Of a stretch of 64,000 nt of DNA, positions 22,467 to 34,321 are shown piece after piece; position 1 is the stretch's first letter; every line of letters begins with the position of its first letter. The stretch covers positions 1,488,001-1,552,000 of the forward strand of contig JBANAY010000001.1 in the NCBI GenBank assembly GCA_037952775.1, in the 5' to 3' direction. A program made the translations under genes and the position numbers. Origin of the DNA: Clonostachys chloroleuca (lineage: Eukaryota > Ascomycota > Sordariomycetes > Hypocreales > Bionectriaceae). The notes beneath the pieces are model-generated. The model saw nothing but the letters and a program-made list of their open reading frames with translations, was not told the DNA's origin and did not search any database.

Positions 22467-24452
22467 TTATCGCTTTGCGGGCCTCAGTCTACACATCAAG
22501 GGGGGCTTGTTCCAGGTATTGAAGGCCTTGACATGCCGCAAATCCCCAGATGGGTCCCAAATGTCCTCAGTACCTGGGCTATCAAGGTCGGCCCTTTCGA
22601 TGTCATAATGCAGAAACAGACTGCCAAGGATGAGCCTGAGCTCCAGGTAGCTCAGGTGCTTGCCAATGCATCCGCGTGGCCCGAGAGAGAAGGGCTGGCT
22701 CGCGTCCTTGTTCTCGCCTGCGTAGGCCACACCGTCCGGCTCAAGCCAGCGCTCAGGAATAAACTCGTCCGGTCGGTAGAAGTTGTGGGGCGAATGTGTT
22801 GCTGCCCAGCTGTGGCATGAAACAGTGATGCCGCCAGGGAGGTATTCGCCAGCAACCGTGTCTCCGCCGGCAGGGACAGTTCTCGTAAGACCTGTCGGTA
22901 CCGGTGGGAAGATGCGGAGTCCCTCGTCGATGCATGCATTCATAAATGGGAGGTTCTGGAGATCTGTGAAATGCATGCCGGAGGCAGTGGGGAAGGCAGT
23001 TCGGATCTCGTCGGCCAGCCGCTTGTAGGCACTGGGAGTTCGCAAAAGCCACATGAGAAGGCCGGAGAGGAGAGATGCGGTTGTCTCGGAGCCGGCAACG
23101 ATGAACAGGGCAGAGTTGAGGATGATTTCGTCTTGAGACACACCTCCTTTTTCGTTCTGCCGGAGAATGTAGTACAAGAAGTCACGATGCTCACGGCGAA
23201 GGCCTTCATCGATTCGCCTACATGTTGAAAACGTGTGTTAGAACGGGACAAATATATACTATAAGTGATCTCCAATCGATATCAACTTACTTGAGACACT
23301 TCTCGCGACTCAGCTCGAGATGGCGATATCGCTTCTCCCGCAGGTCACTCGGGATGAACTTGCACAGAAACTTTTGCATGAAGCCCCCTGACTTGAACAT
23401 GCGACGAGTAGCTTGCTCATAGGCGCCTGCCTTGATTGTCTGCGTGATGAGAGATACCCAGGAATGGAAGACTCCGTCCTTGAGGCAGCCAAAGGGTTCT
23501 CCGAAGGCCATGTCACCAATGATGTCAAACGTAGTGAAGTCTTCGAGTTCGTCAGCTTTCAAGTTGGCATGTTGAAGATGAAGAGAACACAAACATACTA
23601 AACCAGTCGCACATGTTGATAGGTTGGCCAGTTTCAGCAAAGGGCCGGAGCTTTTGGATGAGGAGGTCAACATAGCCTCTGATAATACTCTCTTGCTCGA
23701 GCAGAGCTTTCTGGCTGAATGCATGAGATAGGGTACGTCGCTGGCGGGAGTGGTTGGCATCATCAGCCATAGTCAAGGTGGTCGAGCCCGGGATGTCCTG
23801 AACGGACCCAACGCTAAATATTGTTAGCAGGCACACACAAGGCATGCGGCTGGTACGATCCTTGGGGTTAATTATTCCTTACTGGATAGCTGTAAGACTT
23901 GTTAGCACTGTCTAGTAAAGCAAAGCGTGTTGATTTAACGGATAGTAAATGGGTAACTTACGGTCCTTATGGAATTGAGGATGACCTTGGCGGTGGCCAT
24001 ATATATCCTTCCATGCTTGGGGATCTGTGAATGTGAGTTCATTCGGCATGGTCCGGAGGATAGGGCCATATTTCAAATGGAGTTGGTGGACGTCAAAAGG
24101 CCATCTACCACGGAAGAGACCCCAGATACTATAGATCTACCAACGAGTGAAAATGTAAGCTTCTATGCCATTGACTAATGCACAGGGAGGTGAAGAGGGG
24201 GATGGCTTCGGACTTACTGGAGAGATCTTAGCGAGGAATGGGCCGGGATACTTGGCAAGCGGATGGAAGTATAGGTTGTATATGACAACTCCGAGGACGT
24301 ACGCGAACGACTATAAATTATGGAAGGCAAGGTCAATGATACCAGAGGTCAATTGAAGGGATGAAGAACAAAAGAGGTTGAATTCATACCAGAAAAGTCA
24401 CGCCCAATGCCACGATTTCGACATTGGAAAGGAGCAACTCAACAACCCCCAT
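22467..24452 (-). CDS. Cytochrome P450 monooxygenase (CYP65-like)
   Basis: Haem-thiolate monooxygenase, ER-anchored by an N-terminal hydrophobic segment ([11 protein letters not shown] continuing into [15 protein letters not shown]). Seven exons are deduced: 24390-24452, 24218-24310, 23962-24136, 23883-23889 (7 nt), 23599-23813, 23291-23540 and 22467-23217; the sum is 1554 nt, 517 residues, with every phase consistent. Motifs: I-helix AGSETT, ExxR as EGLR, PERW, and the haem loop [11 protein letters not shown] (ligand about Cys451). It resembles the fungal CYP65 group (isotrichodermin C-15 hydroxylase type), which oxidises secondary metabolites, but substrate cannot be inferred. The gene diverges from the carotenoid oxygenase with a 1.1 kb shared upstream region. 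No terpene or polyketide synthase is in the window. Confidence 0.9.
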
Positions 24453-25566
24453 GGTGAATGCACTATGTGAATGGAATACGATCTTCAATGTTTAGAAGCA
24501 GGAATAAATCACTGCCTCTCCCAACTTCGATTCGATCATCGAATCGGGTTGATATACCCAGTTGCCAGGTGTGCTGACCTCGAGGTGTATTGCCCTAATC
24601 TAACTAGGCCACCACGGAGACATGATAATAGCGAGACTGCCTTTCCCGCTAAGGCTCACAGTCTATTTCCAATGCCACACTGCATCCTGTGATGTACCCC
24701 GCAATAGTAATTGACGGAAGTTGATTGTTTGGATCAACTCTCAGGGGAAACGGCGAGCGAGAGGCGGGTATCCATATCCGATCGGCGGGAGAAGATTACC
24801 AAGATTGAAGACGGCCCGGGGATAACGTTGGGGATACGTGTATAGAAAGGGAATAGAAATCATTCTAAAGTAACAACTGCTTGATCATGCATCTGTTGTA
24901 TTATTACCAATATCCTTCACACTGAAGGTCATCTAATCAGCACAATAATGACTGATGAAGAAATCGATGCATTATACCCAGATGCCCTTAAAATATAGCG
25001 TATCAATATAGCACTTAGTGAAAGCCCAACCTAAGAGATGTATTAATTGGGTTCTAATTGGGTCACTGGCTTTTTAATAAGGCAGTGAGCGCGTGGAAGA
25101 GAGTCACTGGCCAGGCCGTCGTGTGTAGGGTAGGCCGCCGAAAGTGGTGAGGGAAGTTCGAGCAGAAGACTGATACGAACAGTGGTGCTCAGCAATCAAC
25201 CACAAAGAAAAAACCAAAAACAAAACATCTGAGCATATTTCATATCAGTCCCAAAATAGCCTATATCCTTTCAAACTAGACACTGACCTATGCTTCTCTG
25301 CTTTTTCGCATAATTTGGCCTTGACAAGAGTGGCACTCATCGAAATTGGCTAGTGCAGGTCTATCCGAGAGTGATGAATCATTCACTCATTCATCCTCTC
25401 ACTTACACTGATAGGTTACATGAAACTGGACAAATTGTCATCATGTTGTGCAACGACGCCGCAATCACGGTCCACACACTAGACCGAAATTGCCGCTCTG
25501 TCTTTTTACTGTTCTCCATCGAAAAGTGTCAATCTACTAAAAGCGACCTTGACTACCAGCTTCAAG
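24453..25566. promoter_or_regulatory. Shared divergent promoter, P450 / carotenoid oxygenase
   Basis: 1.1 kb between two divergent start codons, the only regulatory space for either gene unless elements lie in genes. It contains a 19-bp near-perfect palindrome at 24528-24546 about 75 bases upstream of the P450 ATG. The centre (about 24880-25060) is A/T-rich. No open frame of interest was seen. Confidence 0.6.
24528..24546. promoter_or_regulatory. 19-bp palindrome in the P450/oxygenase promoter
   Basis: Arms CGATTCGAT and ATCGAATCG flank a single C, a perfect 9-bp inverted repeat. The position close to the P450 start suits a dimeric regulator site, but no known consensus is matched. Confidence 0.45.
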
Positions 25567-27407
25567 ATGGCTGCGCCCACAGCACTACCCTCATTATCTA
25601 GCTCAGGCACCTTTCATCGGTTGGCCAGCGATGAAGAGCCAGACGCAAAGGCTACGATGGAGAACTTCCACGCTGAGTCGTGGAAGGACTGGCCAAACGA
25701 GGCTGGGGTGAGTGATAAGTCTTGCCTCCGTTTCACCAAACATGGACCATTGACGTCCTTTGATCAATCTAGTTCGAGGGACTCGAAGAGCACCGTGGGC
25801 CAATAGATCTCAAGATTGTAGGCCAGATCCCGTCATGGGCAGCTGGATCGCTCTACCGCACTGGTCCGGGCCAGAACGCCGTCGACACTGACAATGGCAG
25901 CACTCACCGCGTCTCCCACTGGTTCGACGGTTTTGCACACATGCACAAGTTCGACATCATCCCATCGAGTGTCCCTGGTGATGAGAATGCTACAATCGTT
26001 CGCTATTCCTCGCGTCTTCAGGCAGAAACCTTCGTTGACGACATCAAGCGCAGAGGTTGGAGATCCGGCATCTCGTTTGGCCAGAGAGCAGACCCTTGCG
26101 TCGGCATATTCTCCAAGTTCATGAGCCTCTTTCACCCCATACAAGCCAACAATGCTGTTGTAATCGAGCGCAACTTGCCTGGCCCTTGGTCAGAAACGTC
26201 CAGAGCAGCCCAAGCTGGCCATCGTACCGGAACAGGGGATTTGTTCGTCTTGACCGATAACAGCCTTCTTCACAAGGTCGACCCGGACACCTTGGAGCCT
26301 CTGGAGTTTATCCCGACTTCCAAGCTACATCCGAGCCTCAGGGGTCCTCTCGCATGCGCACACCCGCAGCGAGATCCTGAATCGGGTGACATGTTCAATT
26401 ACAATCTCGAGTTTGGGTCCCGTCCAACGTATCGGATCTACCGCACCAATGCCTCAACTGGAAATGTGGACATTCTCGCTACTCTGACGGTAGCAGATCT
26501 CTCGCCTGCATATATACACAGCATGTTCTTGACCAAGAACTACGTCGTTTTGTGTGTGCCATCCTCTCATTTCTCCTTTTCCGGGATGAAGATCCCATTT
26601 GTGAGAAATTTGGTCGATGGCATGGCGCCCTTTGATAAGTCTAAACTCACCCAATGGGTAGTCGTTGACAGGCGCCACGGGAACGGTGTGGTGGCTCGCT
26701 TCACAACGCCAGCGGGATTCTTTTTCCACTCAATCAATGCCTTTGAGGAGGCGGTCGTGGAGGATCAAGGGTCTCAAGCTGAGTGGGTGGACCTTACCTT
26801 TGACTATATCGGATACGAATCAACTGCTATTATTCAGGGGTTCTATCTGGATGTCATCCTCGATCGGGGAGAAGCCGCTCGAAAGTACTGGATAGACGGG
26901 CCTGAAGGGAGCGACCTAGTACCCAATCTTAGACGTCAACGTTTCCGGATTCCCGCTTCCCCTTCGTCTTCTGGGAGCAGCGCTCAGGGTCTCTCTCCCC
27001 TGCCATCAGCAGAAGAAGTATTCTCAATACCAGCGCCTCATGTTGGGGAGTTACCGACGATTAACCCACTCCATGCAACAAAACCCTACCGGTTCGTCTA
27101 CAGTGTCTCGTCGCGCGGGCTGAGCACCATGATGGACTGCCTGGTCAAGACGGATGTCAGCAGCCGTGCGGCTACCATATGGGCGCCGCCACAGTCTCAC
27201 ACGCCCGGTGAGGCTATCTTTGTGCCTCGTCCCAACGCCACTGACGAGGACGACGGTGTCTTGCTGAGTGTCGTCCTCGATGGGACCGCACAGGTGAGCT
27301 ACTTGGTGTGTCTCAACGCCAAGACCATGGAGGAGGTCGGTAGGGCAGAGTTGGAGTTTCCCATCGGCCTGGGCTTCCACGGAATTCATGCACCGGTGTC
27401 TGGTTAG
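25567..27407 (+). CDS. Carotenoid oxygenase (RPE65/CCD family)
   Basis: Non-haem iron dioxygenase that cleaves a conjugated double bond in carotenoids, apocarotenoids or stilbenes. Exons 25567-25707 and 25773-27407 are in phase and give 591 residues. The four iron-binding histidines expected for the family are visible: ACAHPQRDPESGD, AYIHSMFLTKNYV, FFFHSINAFEE and GFHGIHAP at the C-terminus. The N-terminal entry GSLYRTGPGQ is also family-typical. There is no signal peptide. The length suits fungal CCDs such as the torulene-cleaving CarT/CAO-2 or retinal-forming CarX types; I cannot separate these from stilbene-cleaving CAO-1 by eye. No carotenoid synthesis genes flank it; its partner by position is the divergent P450. 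Confidence 0.92.
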
Positions 27408-28872
27408 ATTTCGTCTCTTCAATCTGGCGCTGTCTGTGTTGTGTGGTTGGATTTTCACATGATGTAATGGTGCATTTTCTAGCAACCTTCTACTCTTGAA
27501 GGGCTTATTTTATTTTGGTCGTTCTATCTTAGCGAAATCTATTAAATAATATCGTCATTATTCTCTATTTCTAAGTGCGAGAGACATGGCGCCCAATTAA
27601 TGACTTCACCAGTGCGCCCAGTCAATCTTTTGGCTCCATCCAATCTAGCCTTGCCTATATTGATATTAGCTGATTCACAGTTTTCCGTCTCAATTTTTGC
27701 CAGCTGGAAAAGACCAAGAGATGAGAGTAAATTGATCGTCAAGACCCGCTGCCGAGCTCCCTCACCGTATTTGATCCATCGTATGAGTTGTCTTGGCATT
27801 AACAATACAAGGAGTAGCCCTACCTCACAGCCAATGGCCTCGGGGTATTTCTCGCGTAACGTAGCACTTGCTTTAATTATCATAAGGCATACTTGGATGA
27901 TTAGGGAGGAGGAAAAGTAACTCCCGTCGCACAAACAGGACGATGGTTGCATACCGCATCTTTTGTCCTCTGATCCCGAGTTGAGGAGGCCTTGGGTTTG
28001 AGCTCGTGTTGAAATAGATTTCCCAAAAAAAAAATTGACGGAATGGGCAGGCACGTCCAAACAGGGTGAATACTGCATCGGAGGGTTGTCACTCATGGAA
28101 GCAATGCCGTGAAAGTGTCTCAGTGCCGTTGTTTCTCTTCGGCTACGACGCCCATCCCCGACCCTATTCACGAATGGCGGTGCAACGACGGAAGCGAATA
28201 TTCACTGGCGGGCTCTCTTGATGGGATTTTCTCACTTCCAGAATCTCAACTATTGGCCGTCGTTCTTGTTGAAGGCGATGGAGGCCCAACGGCAGTATGG
28301 CGGCAACGAATGTAGCATGAATCCTTCTTCCCACCCCTCTCAAGCTGCTCCGGGCTTCCCTGTAACTTGGTGCGCGTATGTTGTGCCTACGGCGATATGT
28401 CTCTGATTCGACGTGGGATCCGAGCATGACATATGTTATATATTTCTCGAGATTGCCACTCTGCTCACTTCACCTGATCTCGTGTGTACTGGTAAACGTC
28501 TTTCCATCGTCCACAGGGCCGCTTCACTGAATCATTTCGCGTTGCTTAGAGCAAGTAACCGAGTGGCTTGCACGGTGTCTGGGACTTTGACATGATCTCT
28601 TTGTTTGTGAATGAGGAACTGCCCATTCGCTTGAATGTGATGGGACTCTTCTCTGAAGAGGCTCATCGTATATAACTTGCTTCTTTACTCGCAGCTGGGC
28701 CTTTTTTATTTACATTTTCTTCCTTTCCTCATCATATTTCCCCCCCTTCTCCCCCTTTCCTACCCATTTCTGGGATATAGAAACGGCCTGGCCAACACCA
28801 CATCATTGTGAGAAACTGAGCCATATATTCCTCAGATTAAATCGTTGGCCCTGGCTTATTTCCTCGCTTGCG
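27408..28872. other. Intergenic region with one long unidentified frame
   Basis: About 1.5 kb. A 209-codon frame runs on the minus strand from 28171 to 27542, mildly hydrophobic in the middle (VGLLLVLLMPRQLIRWIKY), but without recognisable domain. It is not called a gene. The stretch just upstream of 28873 is strongly pyrimidine-rich (28700-28770), consistent with the promoter or 5' UTR of the next gene. Confidence 0.45.
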
Positions 28873-29999
28873 ATGATGGCGACGCATATTGACGACGCCG
28901 TCAGTGGCTTAACAGCTCTATTCCAACATGTCTCTCGCACCTTTGGCTTTTCTCGGGCTCACAATTTCGCCATCTGGCTAGTCCTCTGTGGTCCCTTCAC
29001 AGCCTTCATCCTAACTCATCTTCGATACCTCGATATCAATGGCTACTTTTGCGGGAAGCCCCGCGTCGCCATGCCCGGCGAATGCTACTACTTCTCCCGG
29101 GGTGTCGGCAGGATCGGTCTGTTCCTCCACCTGGCAACAATCTTCCCCGCGGGCTTGCTGGCTGTTCTGCAGTTTACGCCTGCTGTGCGCAAGCGATCCA
29201 TCTCGCTCCATCGGTACATTGGCTATGTTGTCCTGGTGCTTGTCGTGCTCAGCTCCCTCGGCGTTCTCGTGATTTCACGACATCATTTCGGAGGCGGGCT
29301 GGTTCCTCAGACGGTTTCGGGCGCGGCAACATCCATGTTTCTTGTGTCTTTGGCGTTTGCTCTCTATTATGTGAAGAGGCTTAGGATTGATCTTCACCGC
29401 GCGTGGATGATGAGGGCATGGGCTGTTGTAAGTCGGAACACTACCTAGAAGCCCAACATTCCATGTACTAACTAGAATTCATGTAGGCGACTCATGTCAT
29501 TACTATGCGACTCATCGCATATCTCATGGTTGTGTTTACCCACTCGCCTTTGAACCATTACTACGACTATCGTCCTTGCGCCGTCATCGACTACATCTTC
29601 AAACACGACCCAGATCTGGTCATATCCATGTACCCGGACTGCGCCGATTTCTACTCCCGAGTCTCGCCCGACCAGCGAGTTCTCATCTCTGCGGATATCA
29701 TGTCAGGTCGGCCAGACAAAGTCGCCGCCGGGCTCAACGTCACGTTTGGTGCGGCCGCCTGGCTCGGTTTGTTGTTCCACTGCATCGTCATCGAGACGTA
29801 CCTCCAGCTCACGCCGGGAGAGACTGAGCGGCTGCGGAGGCTGAGCTACAAGCGGCAACTTGAGGCAGGGATGGTCAAGGAGGGGGATTGCACGTGTGCT
29901 GCTATTGTTTCCGTTGAGAAGGGTGGCTTGATGGGCCGTGGTGAGGGCTGGGGATGTCGACAGCATGACAAAGTACTTAGCGTATCGGATGATGAATAG
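28873..29999 (+). CDS. DUF2306-type multi-pass membrane protein (paralogue B)
   Basis: Two exons, 28873-29427 and 29487-29999, joined at RAWAV/ATHVITMRLIAYL, give 355 residues. It shares with the gene at 10464-11579 the LHRYIGY turn, the IDLHRAWMMRAW block and the terminal LTPGETERLRRLSYKRQL block, with the same order and spacing of hydrophobic segments, so the two are paralogues. Paralogue A has no intron; B has one within the conserved block. Two adjacent ATG codons (28873, 28876) could start translation. Function is unknown for the family. Confidence 0.84.
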
Positions 30000-30274
30000 C
30001 TGATACTTGGCCATGGTAAGGAGCGTAATTTATTCCGGGGTTGTGTAATTAAAACGATACCGAATGGTGTGAGATTCACATTCATTCAGTATACACGAGA
30101 GTGCAAAATTGAATGAAGCAAATAATATAAGGAGTCTTCGTTATAAATGTTTCGCAACCTGTTTACTGTAGGATAAAATGAAATTTCTGAAATCTTCAAG
30201 ACTTATACTCTGCTTCATGTTTTGTCCTTGATCCAATCATCCCCAGTCATTTCACTCATATTCAAAACAACGAT

Positions 30275-32834
30275 TTAAAGGCCAGACCACCAGTATGTCT
30301 CTGCCACCGAGAAGGAGCCCTTCAGCGCCTCGCCCTCCTTTACAACGCTGCTATTGCTTACAATCACCTCATACTTGCCTTCCTCCACACACCACTGGTT
30401 TCTCTCCTCGTCAAAGTACGAGGCTGCGTACTTCTCCAGCTCCTCGATGGAAACTGTCTTGGTTTCTCCGGCTTCGAGTTCAACCTTGGCAAACCCCTTG
30501 AGCTCCTTGACGGGACGATTCACCTTGGCAGGTTGCTTGGGCTTGATGTAGAGTTGTGCGACCTCTGCTCCCTTAATCGGGCCCGTGTTCTTCACTTTGA
30601 GGCTTACCTTCAGCTTGCCTTCCGTGGATGTGACTCGGAGATCAGAGAAGGCGAAGGTGGTGTATGAGAGGCCGTGGCCGAAGTGGAAATTGACATCGCG
30701 GTCGGCGAACTCGTAGTAGCGGTAACCGACGTAGATATCTTCGCCATACAGGGTGCGGCCAGCTTCGGTGCGGAAGTTCAGGAACGAGGGCACGTCTTGG
30801 AGACGCTTGGGGAAGCTAAGGGAGAGCTTTCCAGATGGGTTGTAATCACCAAACAGCACGTCGGCAATAGAGTTGCCCGTCTCATTGCCACCGTACCAGG
30901 CCTGGATGACAGCGGGGGTCTTATCCAACCACGGCATTTCCTCCGGGGTTCCCGTCTGCATAACGACAGCAGTATTGGGGTTTGCCTTGACGACATCGGC
31001 GATGAGTTGGTCGAGAGCACCGGGGAGCTTCATGCTGGCCCTGTCATTGCCCTCTGTTTCCCAGTCGGAATTCAAGCCAGCGCAGATGATGACCTGGTCA
31101 TGCTCCTTTGCCAACTGCACAGACTTGTTGATCTCGTCGAACGCGTCGATGATCCTTGTGCCACCAACACGAAGAGAGCCGTGGCCGGTTACTACGGTGC
31201 CGAGCTTGAGGGTGAAGGAGGGCGCGGAGGCGAACTGGACCTTGACATGGTATGTCTCCCCTTTTTTGAAAGTGAAGGTGCCTTTTTCTTCACGTGTGGC
31301 AGAACCAAAGAATGCTTCTCCCGGGTACTGCTTGGTAGCGTTGTCGACGACAAGCTGATCATTGACGAAGAGCTTAGCAGTGCCGCTGACAACGACGCCA
31401 AACTCGAACTTCTGATCCTCATCAGGGGTGAGGGAGCCCTCGAGGTCGGCGTACCACAAATCATTCAACTCTTCGTTGTAGTAATCCACCAGGTGCATCT
31501 CTGTCTTGGTAATAGATAGTTCATCAATGAGTTTTCGATGCTCGGCCTCGGGAGGCTCGTTGTACACCTTCCAAGTCATGCCCGTGTTGCCATCTGGCTT
31601 TCTAGTCTGAGTACCAAGAATGGGGAGGAATCGATGCGTCTGGGCTCCCACGGTGTAGATGGGGTCTGAACCCAACTTCTCTCTAATTCCATCATACGGA
31701 GTCACGGCATAGTATGCAGCGAGTGAGGCAGAGCCACCGCCATGGTAAGTAGCGACTTTAGCGTTGGGACCGATGACAAGAGTCTTTTTATCCTTCTTCA
31801 AGGGCAAGACATTGTTCTCATTCTTGAGTAGGACGATACTTTCGTTGCCGATCCTCCGCAGAAGAGCAGCTGTCTCTGGAGTATCACGCGGATTCTCCGG
31901 GCCATTCTCCTTAACACCCGAGGCGGCACACTTCTTGACAAAGTTGAGCACCTCACGAGCACGAGCATCAATGACGTGGTGGAAGGGCTTCCCAGTGGAA
32001 ACACTGAACTTGAGGGGCTCGCCTCGGAACCGCGGAGGTCCGGGCATTTCAAGGTCCAGGCCGGCCTTGACAGCGTCGATGGTGCTGTAGGTGCCGTACC
32101 AGTCACTCATAATCAGGCCCTCCCAGCCCCATTCCTCGCGCAGCAATTCCTGCAGATACTTGGGGTTTTCGCTGCAAAACGTTCCATTGACGGCGTTGTA
32201 CGCTGTCATGAAGGCACCTGGCTGCGAGTCCCGCACAGCAAGCTGGAAGGGCAGGGCATAGATCTCACGGACAGCACGCTCGGTGACGATAGCCTGGACC
32301 CCCATCCGCTTGTCCTCCTGGTCGTTGCAGAGGAAGTGCTTGACGGTCGCTTGGACACCCGTCTTTTGGATTCCTCGGACGAGGGCTGCGGCGCCCAGGC
32401 CGGCGAGGAAAGGGTCCTCGCCAATTGATTCAAAACCGCGTCCGCCCAGGGGAGAACGCTGCATGTTGATTGTAGGGCCCAGAATTACGTGCGCGCTCTT
32501 GGCCTTGGCTTCTTCGCCCATGGTCTCGCCAGCCTCCTCGAGGAGGGATTGGTTGAAGGTGGCGCCCAAGGCCGTGCCGCAGGGGAAGCAGGCGGCTGGG
32601 ATGCCGTTGAAGAATCTGGTTCCTCGGACGCCATTAGGACCATCCGTCACCCGAATTGAGGGTACGCCATGGTCTGGCAGTGCTTTGGTATGCCAAAAGT
32701 CGATTCCTAGAAGGTGGTTGTTAATGGGCTGATTCGTTAAAATTGGGACATGGTAAGGACAAACCTGCCAGCAGGTCAATCTTCTCGTTGATGGCCAGCT
32801 TCTTGAGCACCTCATCCACATCGAAGTCGGGCAT
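30275..32834 (-). CDS. GH3 beta-glucosidase with PA14 domain, probably intracellular
   Basis: Retaining beta-glucosidase hydrolysing cellobiose or aryl/alkyl beta-glucosides. Exon 1 is 32765-32834 (MPDFDVDEVLKKL...) and exon 2 is 30275-32706; the splice restores LLAG/IDFWHTKALP and gives 833 residues, a common size for fungal family 3 enzymes of this type. The GH3 N domain carries the KHFLCNDQE block and the nucleophile in GLIMSDWYG (about Asp225). A PA14 insert occupies roughly residues 385-540 within the C domain, and a fibronectin-III-like end domain follows (KVKNTGPIKGAEVAQLYI). There is no signal peptide, so cytoplasmic action on imported oligosaccharides is inferred. Confidence 0.93.
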
Positions 32835-33485
32835 TCTGAAGAGTATTGGTAGTATGTATTCTCTAATGCTGGGATGATCACTGTTCTGGAAGCAGGAAGC
32901 AAGGGGGACGGCCACAGAACTCTAGTATATTATATTCTCAATCATCTAACAAACATCGTCTGCATGAGCAAGGAGAGGGGCCGGAAGCAACATAAATACG
33001 TGCTCGCCAATAGCTCAGCCCGTGGAGAGCTCATGCGATGGTGCCACAAGCGAATGAGGAACCAGGCTCATGTCGATTCTTCGGCCCGGAGATCCTCTGC
33101 TAGCCACCGTCTTGTTAACCGCACTTCAGCCGATGTAGGCCAAGGGTCCGAGATTCAACCGGCATATCCAGAGCTTTACCGAGAGCCATCCGTATGGGCA
33201 GCGAATCATCTCGCTAGACAGCTCGTCTGTCACTCCACAGGTTTCGTGGTGTCGGGACGATACTCCGGTGAGATGGCCTTCGCACACCCTATTAGCATGC
33301 GAGAGGCATAGACAGATTAGCTATGACAGGGGCGGCGTGTGGGGGATCTTCTCTTGGAACATCAGGGAGTGGAGTTCCGGCGTGGAAGGCCTTGCCCAGC
33401 CCAAAAGGACAAGAGATACCGTGTTCTTTCCATGGACGGACTTTGTGAGTGGAGTTGTTCATTACCGTCTTGGGTGCAATGGGTG
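32835..33485. other. Intergenic, GH3 promoter / downstream of next gene
   Basis: 651 bases upstream of the GH3 start and downstream of the 33486 stop. Nothing coding or repetitive was recognised. Confidence 0.55.
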
Positions 33486-34321
33486 TTATCCTTGCAACCA
33501 CTGTGTCACCTCTGCGATTGCGTCCCTGAACAGCAAATCGGCATATGCCAGATGAAAGGTGAACATGAACTGTGGCCGGAGCGGCCTGTCATACAAGGGA
33601 TTGCAGACAATTGATTGGCTGTGGAATTGGACCGTCGTCGGTTCATCAGCCGGTTGCTGCCTCGAGCGAGGAGCTCTCACTACTGAGAAACGGTGAGCGC
33701 CGGCAAAGACGGCCTCGTCGCTGCCAAAGGCGAAGTCAACATAGCTTTCGCTTGGCTCGGTCCCGCTGCGCTCAGCCAGCTTCTTGTCAGTGACCTGGAA
33801 CACGCCAAACAAGACCGAGTGCAGGGGAGGGAGCTTATTGTCCTGCAGGTCTTTGGTTGACCATATTCGTTGCCCGGTTGTGGGAGCATGCGCACCTGGT
33901 TCTTGTCATCAGCTTCTCATGTTCCTGCCCGCAGCAAGGGCCACTCTCACTTACTGGTGAATTTGACCAGATTCAATCCCAACGTTTGCAGCGTCAGTCG
34001 CTCAGGGCCAATGACGATGCCTCCAAAATATCCCTTGACAAACCTGGCCAGCAGAACCTCATCAGGTTCATTTTGAAGATGTACGGGAATTTCGACAGTG
34101 ATGTGCCGCGAGTCGCCCAGGTCCCGATGGCCTTTGAGGTTGACAATGTCCTTGATTGATTTGGACTGTCGGAATGCGTCTGGGGCGGTGGCTAGTATCG
34201 TTACTCGCTTACGATCAACTGCCTTGACGCGCTGATGGACGAGAAATCCATACGTGCCTCCCAGCGCAATGGCCGTGACAAGTGATGTAGCGAGCAATTT
34301 ACTGGAAATACTGCGTGCCAT
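33486..34321 (-). CDS. Conserved-looking membrane-anchored protein, unknown function
   Basis: Exons 33955-34321 and 33486-33895 join at KFT/SAHAPTTG to give 258 residues. After a short basic start, residues about 9-27 form one hydrophobic segment (LLATSLVTAIALGGTYGFL), either a signal anchor or a mitochondrial inner-membrane anchor. The soluble remainder contains SIKDIVNLKGHRDLGDSRH, a YVDFAFGSDEAVFAGAHRF stretch and a C-terminal YADLLFRDAIAEV helix. I do not recognise a named domain. Clean splice signals and codon sense across both exons support a real gene. A frame extension upstream to 34408 exists, but MARS at 34321 directly precedes the anchor and is preferred. Confidence 0.72.

Noticed and set aside
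27542..28171. 209-codon minus-strand frame
   Set aside because: No recognisable domain or supporting splice context; sequence looks unlike its coding neighbours. Mentioned in the intergenic entry only.
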